A DNA stretch of 64,000 bases from Jatrophihabitans_A sp035248685 (GCA_035248685.1 DATFHF010000036.1:1-64000); one strand, 5' to 3'. Counted from the stretch's first letter, positions 1 through 8,863 are shown. The notes: generated by a model from the sequence alone, not told the origin. Made by a program: numbers and translations.

Positions 1-9
1 GGTGCGTCG

Positions 10-2628
10 ATGTCCCGCAAACTTCTGCCCGTCCTGTCCGCCGCGGTCCTCGGTCTGGCCATGCTCGTGTTGGGCCAGCCGGTTGCCGGATTGGCTACCC
101 CAATCGGCTCGAAATCGAACCCGGCCGCCGGATCCAGCCAGCTGTCGGTCAGCACTAGGCTGGCCGATCGCCGCGAGGTCTCCGCAGGCACCCGGGCCTA
201 CTCGATCGGCTTCGAGGACGGCCGGTTCTACGCCAACGGCTGGCACATCACCGGCGAGATGGGCGGTATCTGGACGCCGCCGCTGAAGCTGGCTGACGGT
301 GTCTGGTTCGGCCTGGACGGCCAGTGGATCGGCCCGGCCACCAGGTTCACCAGCGGCTGGGGTTACACCAAGTACGACCTGCCGACCACCGCCGGGCTGG
401 GCGTACAACGCACCGACTTCGTGCCGGACGGCCCGCGCGGCGTGCTGTACGGGCTGAAGATCAGCAACACCGGCGCGGCCCGGACCACCAAGCTGTCCGT
501 GGACGCCCACTCGGAGCTGATGGGCCAGTACCCGTGGGGCTTCAGCGGGGTAACCCCGAACGCCAGCGACAACCTGCCCGACGCCGGCAGCTACGACGGG
601 CGGGATTTGATCTTTACCGACAACGGTGCGCTGCCCGGCGCCCCGGTCCACCACTACGCCGCGCTGGTAGGCACCTCGCTCAAGCCCGACTCGGGCGCCA
701 TCGGCCATCAGTTCTGGGGCCCGCAGCCGGGGCATCGGTGCACCGGCACCGAGCCGGGCGCACCGGCCGATCCCAAGCCGTCGGCCTGTGACGACGGACC
801 GTTCGGCAACGGCACCGGTGGCGAGCTGACCTACACCGTGAAGCTGCCGGCGCACGGCTCCCGCACCATCTGGTTGGCGGTGGCCGGCTCCGACAACGGT
901 CTGTCCGACGCCCGTCAGCAGCTGCGCCAGACGCTGAACGAGCCGGCCGAAGCGCTGGCGAAGAAGATCGACAGCCGGCAGCGGTTGGCCAGCCAGAGCC
1001 AGCTGGCGCTGCCCGGCGACCCGACGCTGGCCGCCGCCGTGGACTGGGGCAAGCAGAACCTGGCCGACCTCACGCTGAGCGCGCGCAACCTGCAGATCCG
1101 CTGGACCAATCAGGGCAAGCAGTTCCCGCCGCCGCTCGGCACGATACCGTCGGCGACCTGGATCGGTGCCGGTTTCCCCGACTATCCCTGGATATTCGCT
1201 ACCGATGCCGAGTACACCGCGTTCGCCGCGGTAGCGGTCGGGCAGTTCTCGGCGATCGAGAATCACCTTCGTGCGCTGCGTGATGTCTCCGATATCCTGA
1301 ACAACCGATCCGGCGTGGTGGCGCACGAGACCGTCTCCGACGGCTCGATCTGGTTCGGTCACGATTCGCAGACCACCAATCCGGACGGGACGAAGACCAA
1401 CGACTTCAACACCGACGAGACGGTGAAGTTCCCCAGCACGGTGGCGCTGATCTGGCGGTGGACCGGAGACAACAAGTTCCGCGACGAGATGTATAACTTC
1501 ACCATTCGCAACCTGAAGTACGTGGTGAAGAAGCTTGACGTCGACCATGACGGCTGGCCAGAGGGCTCGGGCAATGTCGAACGCACCGGGATGGGCCCGG
1601 AGAAGGTAGACAACGCGGTGTACCTGATCCGCGGACTGTACGACCTCTCCGATATGGCAAAGTCCAAGCACGACCTCAAGACCTACGACTGGGCGGAGGA
1701 TCTGGCCGACAAGTTGCTGGCCAAGTTCGACAAGACCTGGTGGTACCAGGCCGCATCCCAGTACGCCGATTCGTTGATCGATCCGGGCAATGTGCAATCG
1801 TTCCAGCAGTACTGGATCGGCCAGACGCCGATGGAGGCCGAGCTCGACATCAACGGCGTCACGGTGCCGGGTATCGCGCCGTACAGCCACGGCAACGCGG
1901 CGGTGGCCGGCCGGGAGAATGACTGCTACAGCGGCACTCCGCCGTACAACACCGGCCTGTTCCACACCGGTTGCAGCGGCCCGCCGAGCGGCCAGGGAGA
2001 GAAGGTCATCTACGGCCTGACCACCTCGATTCAGTCGGTCGGTGAAGGCAACTACGGTCGGCTCGGGGCGGATCAGCAGGGCCGGTACCTGGACGCGCTG
2101 ACCCAGACCATGTTCGGCGAACCGGCCACCGGTGGCACCCCGGACGAACAGCCTGGTGCGATGCCGGAGATCTTCCCGTCGCCGGACCAGGGCGCCAACA
2201 TCGACCGGTGCTGGACCTGCCGCTCGATGTTCATGCAGGCCTGGGGCAACTACGGCACCGCGTGGCCGGTGGTACACCAGTGGCTCGGCATCCAGCCGAA
2301 CCTGGGCATGGCCGAGGCGCGCTTCGTTCCCCAGGTACCGCAAGGGCAAACCACTATCTCCGGCCGGAACGTCCAACTCGGCAAGGGCTCGGTGGACGTA
2401 TCGGCCAACCACACCGGCGATCGGTATGTCACCACGGTGAGCACGCACGGTGCGGTCGGTGCCAAGGTCGTGACGATCGGTGCCACCCTGCCACGCGGTT
2501 CGCATCCGACCGCGGTCTGGCTGGACGGCCACCAGGTGCACAACTACCGGGCCGTGCTCACCAACCGAGGCCTTGAGGTGACGGTGGCCACCGGCGCCGG
2601 ACACCACACGGTGACGGTTCAGGCCTGA
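10..2628 (+). CDS. Secreted (alpha/alpha)6-barrel glycosidase, glycogen-debranching-like
   Basis: An 872-residue exported protein. Residues 1 to about 28 form a signal peptide (basic start, long hydrophobic core, GLA-type cleavage region). An N-terminal beta-sandwich-like region is followed, from about residue 330, by a six-hairpin helical region. Around residue 510 lies DHDGWPEGSGN with a following acidic segment, the kind of motif seen near the active site of amylo-alpha-1,6-glucosidase/GH63-like enzymes. It probably trims an alpha-glucan or similar polysaccharide outside the cell. The exact substrate and GH family cannot be set by eye. Only nine bases precede the ATG, so an earlier start outside the window cannot be excluded. 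It converges on the LLM gene. Confidence 0.7.
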   Translation: MSRKLLPVLSAAVLGLAMLVLGQPVAGLATPIGSKSNPAAGSSQLSVSTRLADRREVSAGTRAYSIGFEDGRFYANGWHITGEMGGIWTPPLKLADGVWFGLDGQWIGPATRFTSGWGYTKYDLPTTAGLGVQRTDFVPDGPRGVLYGLKISNTGAARTTKLSVDAHSELMGQYPWGFSGVTPNASDNLPDAGSYDGRDLIFTDNGALPGAPVHHYAALVGTSLKPDSGAIGHQFWGPQPGHRCTGTEPGAPADPKPSACDDGPFGNGTGGELTYTVKLPAHGSRTIWLAVAGSDNGLSDARQQLRQTLNEPAEALAKKIDSRQRLASQSQLALPGDPTLAAAVDWGKQNLADLTLSARNLQIRWTNQGKQFPPPLGTIPSATWIGAGFPDYPWIFATDAEYTAFAAVAVGQFSAIENHLRALRDVSDILNNRSGVVAHETVSDGSIWFGHDSQTTNPDGTKTNDFNTDETVKFPSTVALIWRWTGDNKFRDEMYNFTIRNLKYVVKKLDVDHDGWPEGSGNVERTGMGPEKVDNAVYLIRGLYDLSDMAKSKHDLKTYDWAEDLADKLLAKFDKTWWYQAASQYADSLIDPGNVQSFQQYWIGQTPMEAELDINGVTVPGIAPYSHGNAAVAGRENDCYSGTPPYNTGLFHTGCSGPPSGQGEKVIYGLTTSIQSVGEGNYGRLGADQQGRYLDALTQTMFGEPATGGTPDEQPGAMPEIFPSPDQGANIDRCWTCRSMFMQAWGNYGTAWPVVHQWLGIQPNLGMAEARFVPQVPQGQTTISGRNVQLGKGSVDVSANHTGDRYVTTVSTHGAVGAKVVTIGATLPRGSHPTAVWLDGHQVHNYRAVLTNRGLEVTVATGAGHHTVTVQA

Positions 2629-2635
2629 GGTTACG

Positions 2636-2665
2636 GCGGGGCGGTCGGATAGCCGGCCGCCCCGC
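2636..2665. terminator. GC-rich hairpin terminator between convergent genes
   Basis: Perfect nine-base stem (GCGGGGCGG at 2636-2644 with CCGCCCCGC at 2657-2665) with a 12-base loop. It fills the gap between two convergent genes. There is no clear T-tract. Confidence 0.55.
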
Positions 2666-3613
2666 TCAACTGCCGACCAGTCGCTCCAGTACCGGTTCCA
2701 GTTCGCCGATATCGCCGAGCAGGATGGACGAGATGCCGAGTTCCTCGCGCAGTTGCAGGAACTTCTCCACGAGCCGGTCTACCGATCCGATGAAGATGTG
2801 CGGCGAGTCGAGCACCTCCTGCTCGCTAAGTTCAACGCCACTGCGCGACCGCAACCTGCCGATGGCCTCGCGCACCTCGCCCCGAATATTGTCGGTGACC
2901 ACTACTGGCCCCGCCGGGTAGCTGTTGAGCTCCAACGCTTCGAAGCGGTCGCCGGCTGCCTCCCGCACCCAGCCAATCTTCTCCCGGGCGCCGGCCAGCG
3001 TCAGCGATGTGGCATCGACCGTGCCGTTCGTCCGGACACGAGGCGCCAACCCGACGATGTCGGCCTCTCGCCCGGCCAAGGTCAGCGTCCGCCGCCCGCC
3101 ACCGCCGATGAAGAACGGCGGATGCGGCCGCTGGATCGGGACCGGTCCGGCGGTGTAGTCGGTGATCGTGTAGTGCTCACCGGCGAAGCTGAACGGCGTT
3201 CCGGTGAACAGCCCCTTCAGCACGGTGACGGATTCGGCCAGTCGCGCCTGCCGGACCGGAACCGGGTCGAAGTCGAGCCCGATCGCATCGTATTCAGGCT
3301 TGTTCCAGCCCGCGCCGATCGCGACATCCAACCGGCCGCCGGACAACACATCGATGCTGGCCAGGTCTTGGGCCAGCACGGCCGGATGGCGCAGGTCGTT
3401 GTTCAGCACGAACGCCCCCACCCGCAAGGTCGACGTTGCCGCCGCGACCGTTGCCATGGCGATTATCGGAGACAACCGCCCGAGCAGGTGATCCGAAGTC
3501 ACCAGGCCGTGGTAACCCAGCTGCTCCGCCCGGCGGGCCTGGGCAGCCAACTCCGGATCGGTGATGGGCTCGGAGACTTCAGCCAGGAAATGAAAGGGAC
3601 GCATGCGCGTCAT
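2666..3613 (-). CDS. LLM class (luciferase-like) F420-type oxidoreductase
   Basis: A 315-residue single-domain TIM-barrel flavin/F420 oxidoreductase of the luciferase-like monooxygenase superfamily. It has the family landmarks: an early LGYHGLVTSDH segment, RVGAFVLNNDLRHPAVLAQ, LDVLSGGRLDVAIGAGW with the GW after the GAG turn, and a later PFFIGGGGRRTL strand-loop. The length fits the F420-dependent subgroup common in actinobacteria (TIGR03621-like). The substrate is unknown. Two in-frame ATGs (codons 1 and 4) are both possible starts, and neither has a strong ribosome site. It lies 13 bp downstream of the aldolase-type gene on the same strand, so the two may be co-transcribed. Confidence 0.8.
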   Translation of the reverse strand: MTRMRPFHFLAEVSEPITDPELAAQARRAEQLGYHGLVTSDHLLGRLSPIIAMATVAAATSTLRVGAFVLNNDLRHPAVLAQDLASIDVLSGGRLDVAIGAGWNKPEYDAIGLDFDPVPVRQARLAESVTVLKGLFTGTPFSFAGEHYTITDYTAGPVPIQRPHPPFFIGGGGRRTLTLAGREADIVGLAPRVRTNGTVDATSLTLAGAREKIGWVREAAGDRFEALELNSYPAGPVVVTDNIRGEVREAIGRLRSRSGVELSEQEVLDSPHIFIGSVDRLVEKFLQLREELGISSILLGDIGELEPVLERLVGS

Positions 3614-3626
3614 TATGGCGGAGGCG

Positions 3627-4691
3627 TTATTCGACCAGGGCGCTCAGGATCTCGACGACCCGAGACGGCGTCAGCTGGCAGGTCGCCCGGCCGACGCTCA
3701 GCTCGCAGCGAACCACCGCTGGGTCACCGGTCGGGTTTGCCTTCGGCCAGGTCCAGATGCCGTCCTGCTCGGCCAGCCGGCGACTGTTGGCCGCGAACCG
3801 CTCGGCGGGAATCCGGAACAGCAGGTGCATCATCGGAGTCTGCGGTGGATTCGGCAGCACGCTGATCTCGGCGACATCGGCCAGCGTGGTTGCAATGGCT
3901 CGGGCGTGCGCGAACCGGTCAGGTAGCTCGGCAAGCCGTTCCGGCAGCAGGCTGAGCGCGGAGGCCGCCGCGGGCCACAGCCCGTGCAGGGTTCCGCCGA
4001 GCCGGCGGCGCCATTCCCGCACCTCGGCCACGTCCTCGGCCGGTCCGGCGACGCAGCAGCCGGGCAGCGCGCCGATGCCCTTGTAGAACGAGACGTACAC
4101 GGTGTCGAACAGCCCGGCGATCTCAGCCGGCGGCCGTTGGTAGCCGGCCGCCGCCTCCCACAGCCGGGCGCCGTCCAGATGGACGGCGGCGCCCCGGTCG
4201 CGAGCCCAGGCCAGCTGCGCGGTGAGCTCGTCCCAGCCGGGTAGCTGGCCGCCGAGGTCGCGCTGCGGCAGCTCCAGCAGCAGTGCCGCTACCGGCTCGG
4301 CCACCTCCGCCAGATCGGCGAGTTCGATCAGCCGATGCCGTGCGCCGACGGGTCGGCCGAGCAGGCCGTGCAGCCGGGCGTGCGCCTGGCCTTCGTGTTG
4401 ATCGAGGTGACAGTAGGAATGCCACAGCACCGTGCGGCTGGGCCGACGGTCGGCATGCACCCGCAGCGTCGCGCCCTGCGCCATGGTGCCGCTCGGCAGG
4501 AACACCGCCGCCGGCTTGCCGAGCAGATCGGCGACGTAACCCTCCAGCGCGGCGACCACCCCACCGTCGCCGTAGCTGTCCGGCAACACGTCCGGCGGTA
4601 TCGAAGCCAGCTGAGCGGCCGGCGGCACCAGGCCGTCCCCGCCCAGGAAGGTGGTGGCAGCGGCTCGCCGAGCCAGCAGTTCGTCGTCCAC
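3627..4691 (-). CDS. Threonine-aldolase/beta-eliminating-lyase family PLP enzyme
   Basis: About 354 residues, fold type I PLP enzyme. Early residues resemble the threonine aldolase active-site approach (GGDG, then DSYGDGG). AVFLPSGTMAQ marks the cofactor-phosphate loop, AVHLDGARLW the PLP-pyridine Asp region, and VSFYKGIGALPG carries the likely Schiff-base Lys. The reaction is probably retro-aldol or beta-elimination on an amino acid. Specificity is unknown. The frame stays open to 4784, which would run into the 3' end of the VOC gene. The GTG at 4691, followed directly by DDELLARR, leaves a clean 32-bp gap and was preferred. Confidence 0.75.
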   Translation of the reverse strand: MDDELLARRAAATTFLGGDGLVPPAAQLASIPPDVLPDSYGDGGVVAALEGYVADLLGKPAAVFLPSGTMAQGATLRVHADRRPSRTVLWHSYCHLDQHEGQAHARLHGLLGRPVGARHRLIELADLAEVAEPVAALLLELPQRDLGGQLPGWDELTAQLAWARDRGAAVHLDGARLWEAAAGYQRPPAEIAGLFDTVYVSFYKGIGALPGCCVAGPAEDVAEVREWRRRLGGTLHGLWPAAASALSLLPERLAELPDRFAHARAIATTLADVAEISVLPNPPQTPMMHLLFRIPAERFAANSRRLAEQDGIWTWPKANPTGDPAVVRCELSVGRATCQLTPSRVVEILSALVE

Positions 4692-4723
4692 TCGCTCGAT
4701 TCTGCCGTGCGAGCTGGCTGTCG

Positions 4724-5113
4724 CTAGTCCCGGCTGACGACCTCGTGCAGGCACAGCACGTTGCCGGTCGGATCCTCGAACCATGCCGCCTTCTGCGAGC
4801 CCAGCACGCAGACGTGCTCTACCGTCTTCAGACCCGGCAGGTCGTAGTCGGCGAACCGGACCCCGCGCCGGCTCAGCTCCTCGACCTCCGCGACGACGTC
4901 CCCGACCTCGAAGGAGAGCTCGGTTTTGCCGGTCGGCTTTGCCTCCGCGGCAGGCATCAGCGCCAGCATCGAACCGTTACTGGCCGAGAACAGCTCCTGC
5001 CCCTCGGTGTTGGTCCCCAGATAGTGCAGGCCGAGCTGGTCGCGATAGAACTCCACCGCGGCCGGTCCGTCTCGTACCTGCAGGATCGTCGTGATTGCCG
5101 AACCGGACAACAT
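4724..5113 (-). CDS. VOC (glyoxalase/bleomycin-resistance) family protein
   Basis: A 129-residue protein with the beta-alpha-beta-beta-beta repeats of the vicinal-oxygen-chelate superfamily: VRDGPAAVEFYRDQLGL opens the first module, FEDPTGN near the end is the typical metal-side turn, and LCLHE supplies a possible ligand. A G-rich ribosome site precedes the ATG at 5113. It may bind or detoxify a small molecule. No substrate can be named. It is divergent from the arsR/MFS operon, with about 75 bp between the VOC start and the promoter of that operon. Confidence 0.75.
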   Translation of the reverse strand: MLSGSAITTILQVRDGPAAVEFYRDQLGLHYLGTNTEGQELFSASNGSMLALMPAAEAKPTGKTELSFEVGDVVAEVEELSRRGVRFADYDLPGLKTVEHVCVLGSQKAAWFEDPTGNVLCLHEVVSRD

Positions 5114-5187
5114 AGCTACCCCCGATCAGCTGTGCGCTGCCAGCAGAGTGCCCCTGCTGGGTTGCCGGCACAAGGCCTACCGCCAGG

Positions 5188-5216
5188 TTGACAGTAGCGG
5201 AGGCTGCTGCAATACT
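5188..5216 (+). promoter_or_regulatory. Sigma-70-type promoter of the arsR-SRPBCC-MFS operon
   Basis: A perfect TTGACA -35 hexamer (5188-5193), a 17-base spacer and AATACT (5211-5216) as -10. Counting seven to eight bases on puts the transcription start on or next to the ATG at 5224, so the mRNA is probably leaderless. This is inference from spacing. Confidence 0.6.
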
Positions 5217-5236
5217 TAAGTACATGCTTAAGTATT
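5211..5236. promoter_or_regulatory. Perfect palindromic operator over the -10 box and start codon
   Basis: Arms AATACTTAAG (5211-5220) and CTTAAGTATT (5227-5236) are exact reverse complements separated by six bases, and the spacer contains the ATG of the regulator gene. A ten-base perfect AT-rich dyad in very GC-rich DNA, directly at an ArsR-family gene, is a strong candidate autoregulatory site. Confidence 0.75.
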
Positions 5237-5604
5237 CAGGCGAGCTCGACCTGGTATTCCAGGCATTGGGCGACCCCACTCGGCGGGAGCTGGTCGATCG
5301 GCTGACGCACGGCCCGGCATCGGTCAGCGAACTGGCCGCTCCGCTGTCGATTTCGCTGCCTGCCGTCCATCAGCATCTGCGGGTGCTGGAGGGTTGCGGG
5401 TTGGTTCGCTCCGAGAAGGTCGGCCGGGTCCGCACCTGCCACCTGGAGCCGAAGATGCTCAATACCGCTCAGACCTGGATCCAGGCGCGCAAGGCGATGT
5501 GGGAACGCCGGCTCGACCGGTTGGACGCCTTCCTGGCCACCCTGCCGCCGGAATCACCGGCCGACCCGCCCCAGCCGACCGAACCACGAGGAGATCAGCG
5601 ATGA
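5224..5604 (+). CDS. ArsR-family winged-helix repressor
   Basis: About 126 residues. A winged HTH covers roughly residues 8-90: LGDPTRRELVDRL, then the helix-turn-helix SVSELAAPLSISLPAVHQHLRVLEGCGL, then the wing KVGRVRTCHLEP. It lacks the CVC metal motif of metal-sensing ArsR proteins and belongs to the subfamily usually coupled to an AHSA1/SRPBCC gene. It probably represses its own operon through the dyad at 5211-5236. The frame is open to a TTG at 5188, but that TTG is the -35 box, so the ATG at 5224 is preferred. Its stop overlaps the next start (ATGA). Confidence 0.85.
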   Translation: MLKYSGELDLVFQALGDPTRRELVDRLTHGPASVSELAAPLSISLPAVHQHLRVLEGCGLVRSEKVGRVRTCHLEPKMLNTAQTWIQARKAMWERRLDRLDAFLATLPPESPADPPQPTEPRGDQR

Positions 5605-6062
5605 ACCGCACCGTCGTGCACGACACCTTTGTCATCGACCGCAACTACTCGGCATCGCCGGCGCGAGTGTTCGCCGCATTCGCTGACCCGGCCAAGAAAA
5701 AGCAGTGGTTCGGCGACCCGGACATCGAGCAGAATGCTCCGCATGTGATCGATTTCCGGGTCGGTGGCCGCGAGACGCTGGCCGGTGCCGCCGGGGGCGC
5801 GTCCTTCAGCTACGAAGTGCTTTACCAGGACATCGTCGAGGATTCGCGAATCGTCTACTCCTACGAGATGACCATGGACGGCCGACGCATTTCGGTGTCC
5901 GTCGCGACGCTGGAATTCCTCGCTGATGGCGACAAGACCCGGCTCATCCTGACCGAACAGGGCGCCTACCTCGATGGCCTGGACACCGCTGCCCAGCGCG
6001 AGGAAGGCACCCGCGGGCTGCTCGAAGCACTCGCCAGCTACCTGGAGAAGGAAAGCTCATGA
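5601..6062 (+). CDS. SRPBCC/AHSA1-type protein
   Basis: A 153-residue START-like fold protein of the AHSA1 branch: early YSASPARVFAAFADPAKKKQWF, central strands, and a C-terminal helix with GTRGLLEALASYL. Such proteins bind hydrophobic ligands. In this arrangement (ArsR, then SRPBCC, then transporter) the role is usually unknown and may be ligand handling or sensing. It is translationally coupled on both sides (ATGA at 5601 and at 6059). Confidence 0.85.
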   Translation: MNRTVVHDTFVIDRNYSASPARVFAAFADPAKKKQWFGDPDIEQNAPHVIDFRVGGRETLAGAAGGASFSYEVLYQDIVEDSRIVYSYEMTMDGRRISVSVATLEFLADGDKTRLILTEQGAYLDGLDTAAQREEGTRGLLEALASYLEKESS

Positions 6063-7534
6063 CCACCGAACGATCGCGCTGGATCGCGCTGTACGTGCTG
6101 TGCACCGGCATGCTGATGATCGTGCTGGACGTGACGGTGGTGAACGTGGCACTGCCTTACATCCAGGCCGATCTCGGCTTCTCCAATGCCGGCGTGGCCT
6201 GGGTCATCAACGCCTACCTCATCGCGTTCGGCGGCCTGTTGTTGCTCGCCGGCCGGTTCGGTGACCTGCTCGGCCGGTTACGGATCTTCCAAGCCGGGCT
6301 GGTCCTTTTCACCGTCGCCTCGGCTGCCTGCGGGCTGAGTCAGGACGGGCTCACGCTGGTGGTAGCCCGGTTCGTCCAGGGTGCCGGCGGTGCGCTGACC
6401 TCGTCGGTGATCCTCGGCATGATCGTGACCATGTTCGAACAACCCCGAGAACAGGCAAAGGCTATCGGGGTATTCGCGTTCGTGGCCTCGGCCGGCGGCG
6501 CGGTCGGACTGCTCGCCGGTGGCGTGCTGACCCAGGCCATCAACTGGCACTGGATCTTCTTTATCAACCTGCCGATCGGCATCGCCACCATGGCCGGTGC
6601 CCGGCGTTGGGTGCCGGCCGACCGGGGAACCGGCCTGCACGGTGGCGTCGACTTGGCCGGTGCGGCCTTGGTGACCACGGCGCTGATGCTGAGCGTCTAC
6701 ACCATCGTCAAGCCGGCCGCCGAACACGGTTGGACGTCGGGGCAAACGCTCGGCTTCGCCGCGATCAGCCTGGCATTGCTGGCCGGCTTCCTGGCACGCG
6801 AGGCCACCATCGCCAATCCCTTGGTACCGCTGGGGATCTTCCGTTCTGGTAACCTCAGCGCCGCAAACGTCATCCAAGTGCTCGGTGCCGCCGGCATGTT
6901 CGGCACGTTCTTCCTGGGTGCGCTGTACGTCCAGCGGGTTTTGCACTATGGCCCACTGCGCATCGGATTCGCTTTCTTGCCGGTATCCGTGCTGATGGGT
7001 TTGATCTCGGTGCGCTATGCCGATCGGCTGATCACCAGATTCGGTGGCCGCGCGCTGTGCATCGCCGGCCTGAGCCTGATCAGCGTCGGCCTGGCCCTGT
7101 TCGCCTTTGCACCGGTCGCCGGCGACTACTGGCTGCACCTGTTCCCGTCGCTGGTGGCGCTCGGGATCGGCGCGGGCTTGGCCTTCCCACCATTGATGGG
7201 ACTTGCCATGTCCGGGGTGGCCCCACAGGACGCCGGCCTGGCCTCCGGCCTGGTGAACACCACCGGTCAGGCCGGCGGCGCGATCGGCCTGGCGGTATTC
7301 GCCACCGTGACGTCCGGACGCACCAGTCGGTTGCTGGCCGATGGCCATTCGATGCCGGCCGCGCTCGCCGGCGGCTACCACCTCGGGTTCTGGATCGCCG
7401 CGGCGCTGGTGCTTTGTGGCGCGGGTGTTGCCCTGGTTGCGCTGCGCAGTCCGGCCACGGTTCGCACTGAGGCGGCAGCGGCCGAGCCGGAAGCAGTTGC
7501 TCAAGACGGCGTATTGGCCAACGCGTCCTGCTGA
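6059..7534 (+). CDS. MFS drug efflux permease, DHA2 (EmrB/QacA) type
   Basis: A 491-residue integral membrane protein with about 14 hydrophobic segments. It carries the DHA2 landmarks: LDVTVVNVALPYIQADL in TM1, GGLLLLAGRFGDLLGRLR as motif A after TM2, and AIGVFAFVASAGGAVGLLAGG as the motif C-like region in TM5. It exports small hydrophobic compounds or drugs by proton antiport. It is the effector of the ArsR-controlled operon, so the compound exported may also be what the repressor senses. Confidence 0.9.
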   Translation: MTTERSRWIALYVLCTGMLMIVLDVTVVNVALPYIQADLGFSNAGVAWVINAYLIAFGGLLLLAGRFGDLLGRLRIFQAGLVLFTVASAACGLSQDGLTLVVARFVQGAGGALTSSVILGMIVTMFEQPREQAKAIGVFAFVASAGGAVGLLAGGVLTQAINWHWIFFINLPIGIATMAGARRWVPADRGTGLHGGVDLAGAALVTTALMLSVYTIVKPAAEHGWTSGQTLGFAAISLALLAGFLAREATIANPLVPLGIFRSGNLSAANVIQVLGAAGMFGTFFLGALYVQRVLHYGPLRIGFAFLPVSVLMGLISVRYADRLITRFGGRALCIAGLSLISVGLALFAFAPVAGDYWLHLFPSLVALGIGAGLAFPPLMGLAMSGVAPQDAGLASGLVNTTGQAGGAIGLAVFATVTSGRTSRLLADGHSMPAALAGGYHLGFWIAAALVLCGAGVALVALRSPATVRTEAAAAEPEAVAQDGVLANASC

Positions 7535-7561
7535 GCCGGAACGACCTTGCTGAGACAGTAA

Positions 7562-7625
7562 GAACCCCCGAGCCGGTTCACGGTGAACCTGGTGCCGGTC
7601 GGACCAGCGCGGCGGCTCGGGGGTC
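7562..7625. terminator. Long-stem bidirectional terminator-like structure
   Basis: GAACCCCCGAGCC (7562-7574) pairs with GGCTCGGGGGTC (7614-7625). The 39-base interior holds a second hairpin, GGTTCA/TGAACC. It lies between convergent genes, which favours a terminator. Bases 7626-7774 contain nothing I recognise. Confidence 0.55.
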
Positions 7626-7774
7626 TTGGATGGTTACCGGCTAGCCGGCAACCTCCTGCGGAGTCCGAGTGCTTGTCAAGTTCTGGACCACCTCCCTTCT
7701 CTTACCGCACCAACGTTACGACGCCAGGCAGGGTTGCGGCCAGCCCATTTAGCTGTCGGCGATACCCGGGTTGG

Positions 7775-8863
7775 TCACGCTGATTCGGCAGGTCGCCTTG
7801 CTGACTCACGGGAAACCACCAGCTCGGCCTCACAGACCGCGAGCAGGTCGTCGGATGTCTGACCATCCCGTGGCTTCGACGCGGAGGCAATATTGCACTC
7901 CACCTTATGCAGCCTCATGGCGATCCGAAGCCGGCGAGCCAGCGCATCGCCCTGCGCCGGTGGGCAATCCAGCAGCAGGATCACCAGGCCACCGTCCGGG
8001 TAACTGCCGATGGCATCGCAGCCGCCCTGCATCATGGCCACGGTGCGTGCGGTTTGCTCGTCTGCGGCGTCTAGGCGCAAAATGCTTACCGTTTCCGCCG
8101 CATCGACCACGACGTTAGCAATATGCTGCCAGGCATAGCCGTCGATCGGTCGCGCATCGACCTCGCGGCTGTGCAATTCGGCTCGAGTGAAACACCGCTG
8201 AATCCCGACAGCTACCGGTAATGACAGCCAGAGAAGGAGGGGAAAACCGGCCCGGTATATAGCGTATTCGCCGACCGCGACGCCCATGGTGACCAATTCC
8301 AGTCGGTGCGTGCTGGCATGCAGCATCGTTTTGGCTGCGCCAAACTGACCGGATACGCACATCGCAAGCGTCGTCGCGCCCGCGCCGACCGCAAACCAGG
8401 CTGCCGCCGCAGCCGACACGCCTTCCAACGGCGACGAGGAGTGCCGACAGATCCAGCTTGCTATGGTCGCCGCGAGCACCGACGCCAGCGCGCTGTAGAC
8501 GTAGCGATGCAGTCGTCTGGTGCCCGGTGGATGGGACGGCCAGTCAGCGATCGCCGATATCGCGGTCACCGCGGCGGCGAGCGTCGGAGGTAGCAGGAGC
8601 GCCGCCGCGAAACACCAGGTGGCGAGGACGTCCGGCGTCATCGCCGGTGCACGCTCGAACAACAGAAGGCGTCGAGCCTTCTCCCAGCCGATGACGAACA
8701 GACAGTAGGTGACGCTCAAGGATGCCAACAGCAAGGCCAGATCGAGGTCCCCCTTGGAGACCGGTGACCAGGTGACGACCGGCGCTGCGATCGCGACCGC
8801 CTCAACCAGGGCAAGTGCTGCCAGTACTCGGTAGGGCTCGCGCCACGCAGGCCAGACCTTCAC
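7775..8863 (-). CDS. Multi-spanning membrane protein with degenerate GGDEF-like C-terminus
   Basis: About 362 residues from a GTG at 8863. Six to eight hydrophobic segments fill roughly residues 10-235, followed by a cytoplasmic domain. The end of that domain, GLVILLLDCPPAQGDALARRLR, matches the strand-helix after the active site of GGDEF proteins, but the GG(D/E)EF signature itself is absent (YPDGG stands there). So it is probably an inactive or allosteric relative of a diguanylate cyclase. The frame is open to 9016, but residues encoded upstream look non-coding (Cys- and Ser-rich). Bases 8864-9155 hold no recognised gene. Confidence 0.5.
   Translation of the reverse strand: MKVWPAWREPYRVLAALALVEAVAIAAPVVTWSPVSKGDLDLALLLASLSVTYCLFVIGWEKARRLLLFERAPAMTPDVLATWCFAAALLLPPTLAAAVTAISAIADWPSHPPGTRRLHRYVYSALASVLAATIASWICRHSSSPLEGVSAAAAAWFAVGAGATTLAMCVSGQFGAAKTMLHASTHRLELVTMGVAVGEYAIYRAGFPLLLWLSLPVAVGIQRCFTRAELHSREVDARPIDGYAWQHIANVVVDAAETVSILRLDAADEQTARTVAMMQGGCDAIGSYPDGGLVILLLDCPPAQGDALARRLRIAMRLHKVECNIASASKPRDGQTSDDLLAVCEAELVVSRESARRPAESA

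Noticed and set aside
4692..4784. N-terminal extension of the aldolase-type gene
   Set aside because: It would overlap the VOC coding end, and its residues do not resemble the family. The GTG at 4691 starts the recognisable protein.
7562..7625. Riboswitch candidate
   Set aside because: It is at the 3' ends of two convergent genes, not in a leader, and matches no known aptamer core.
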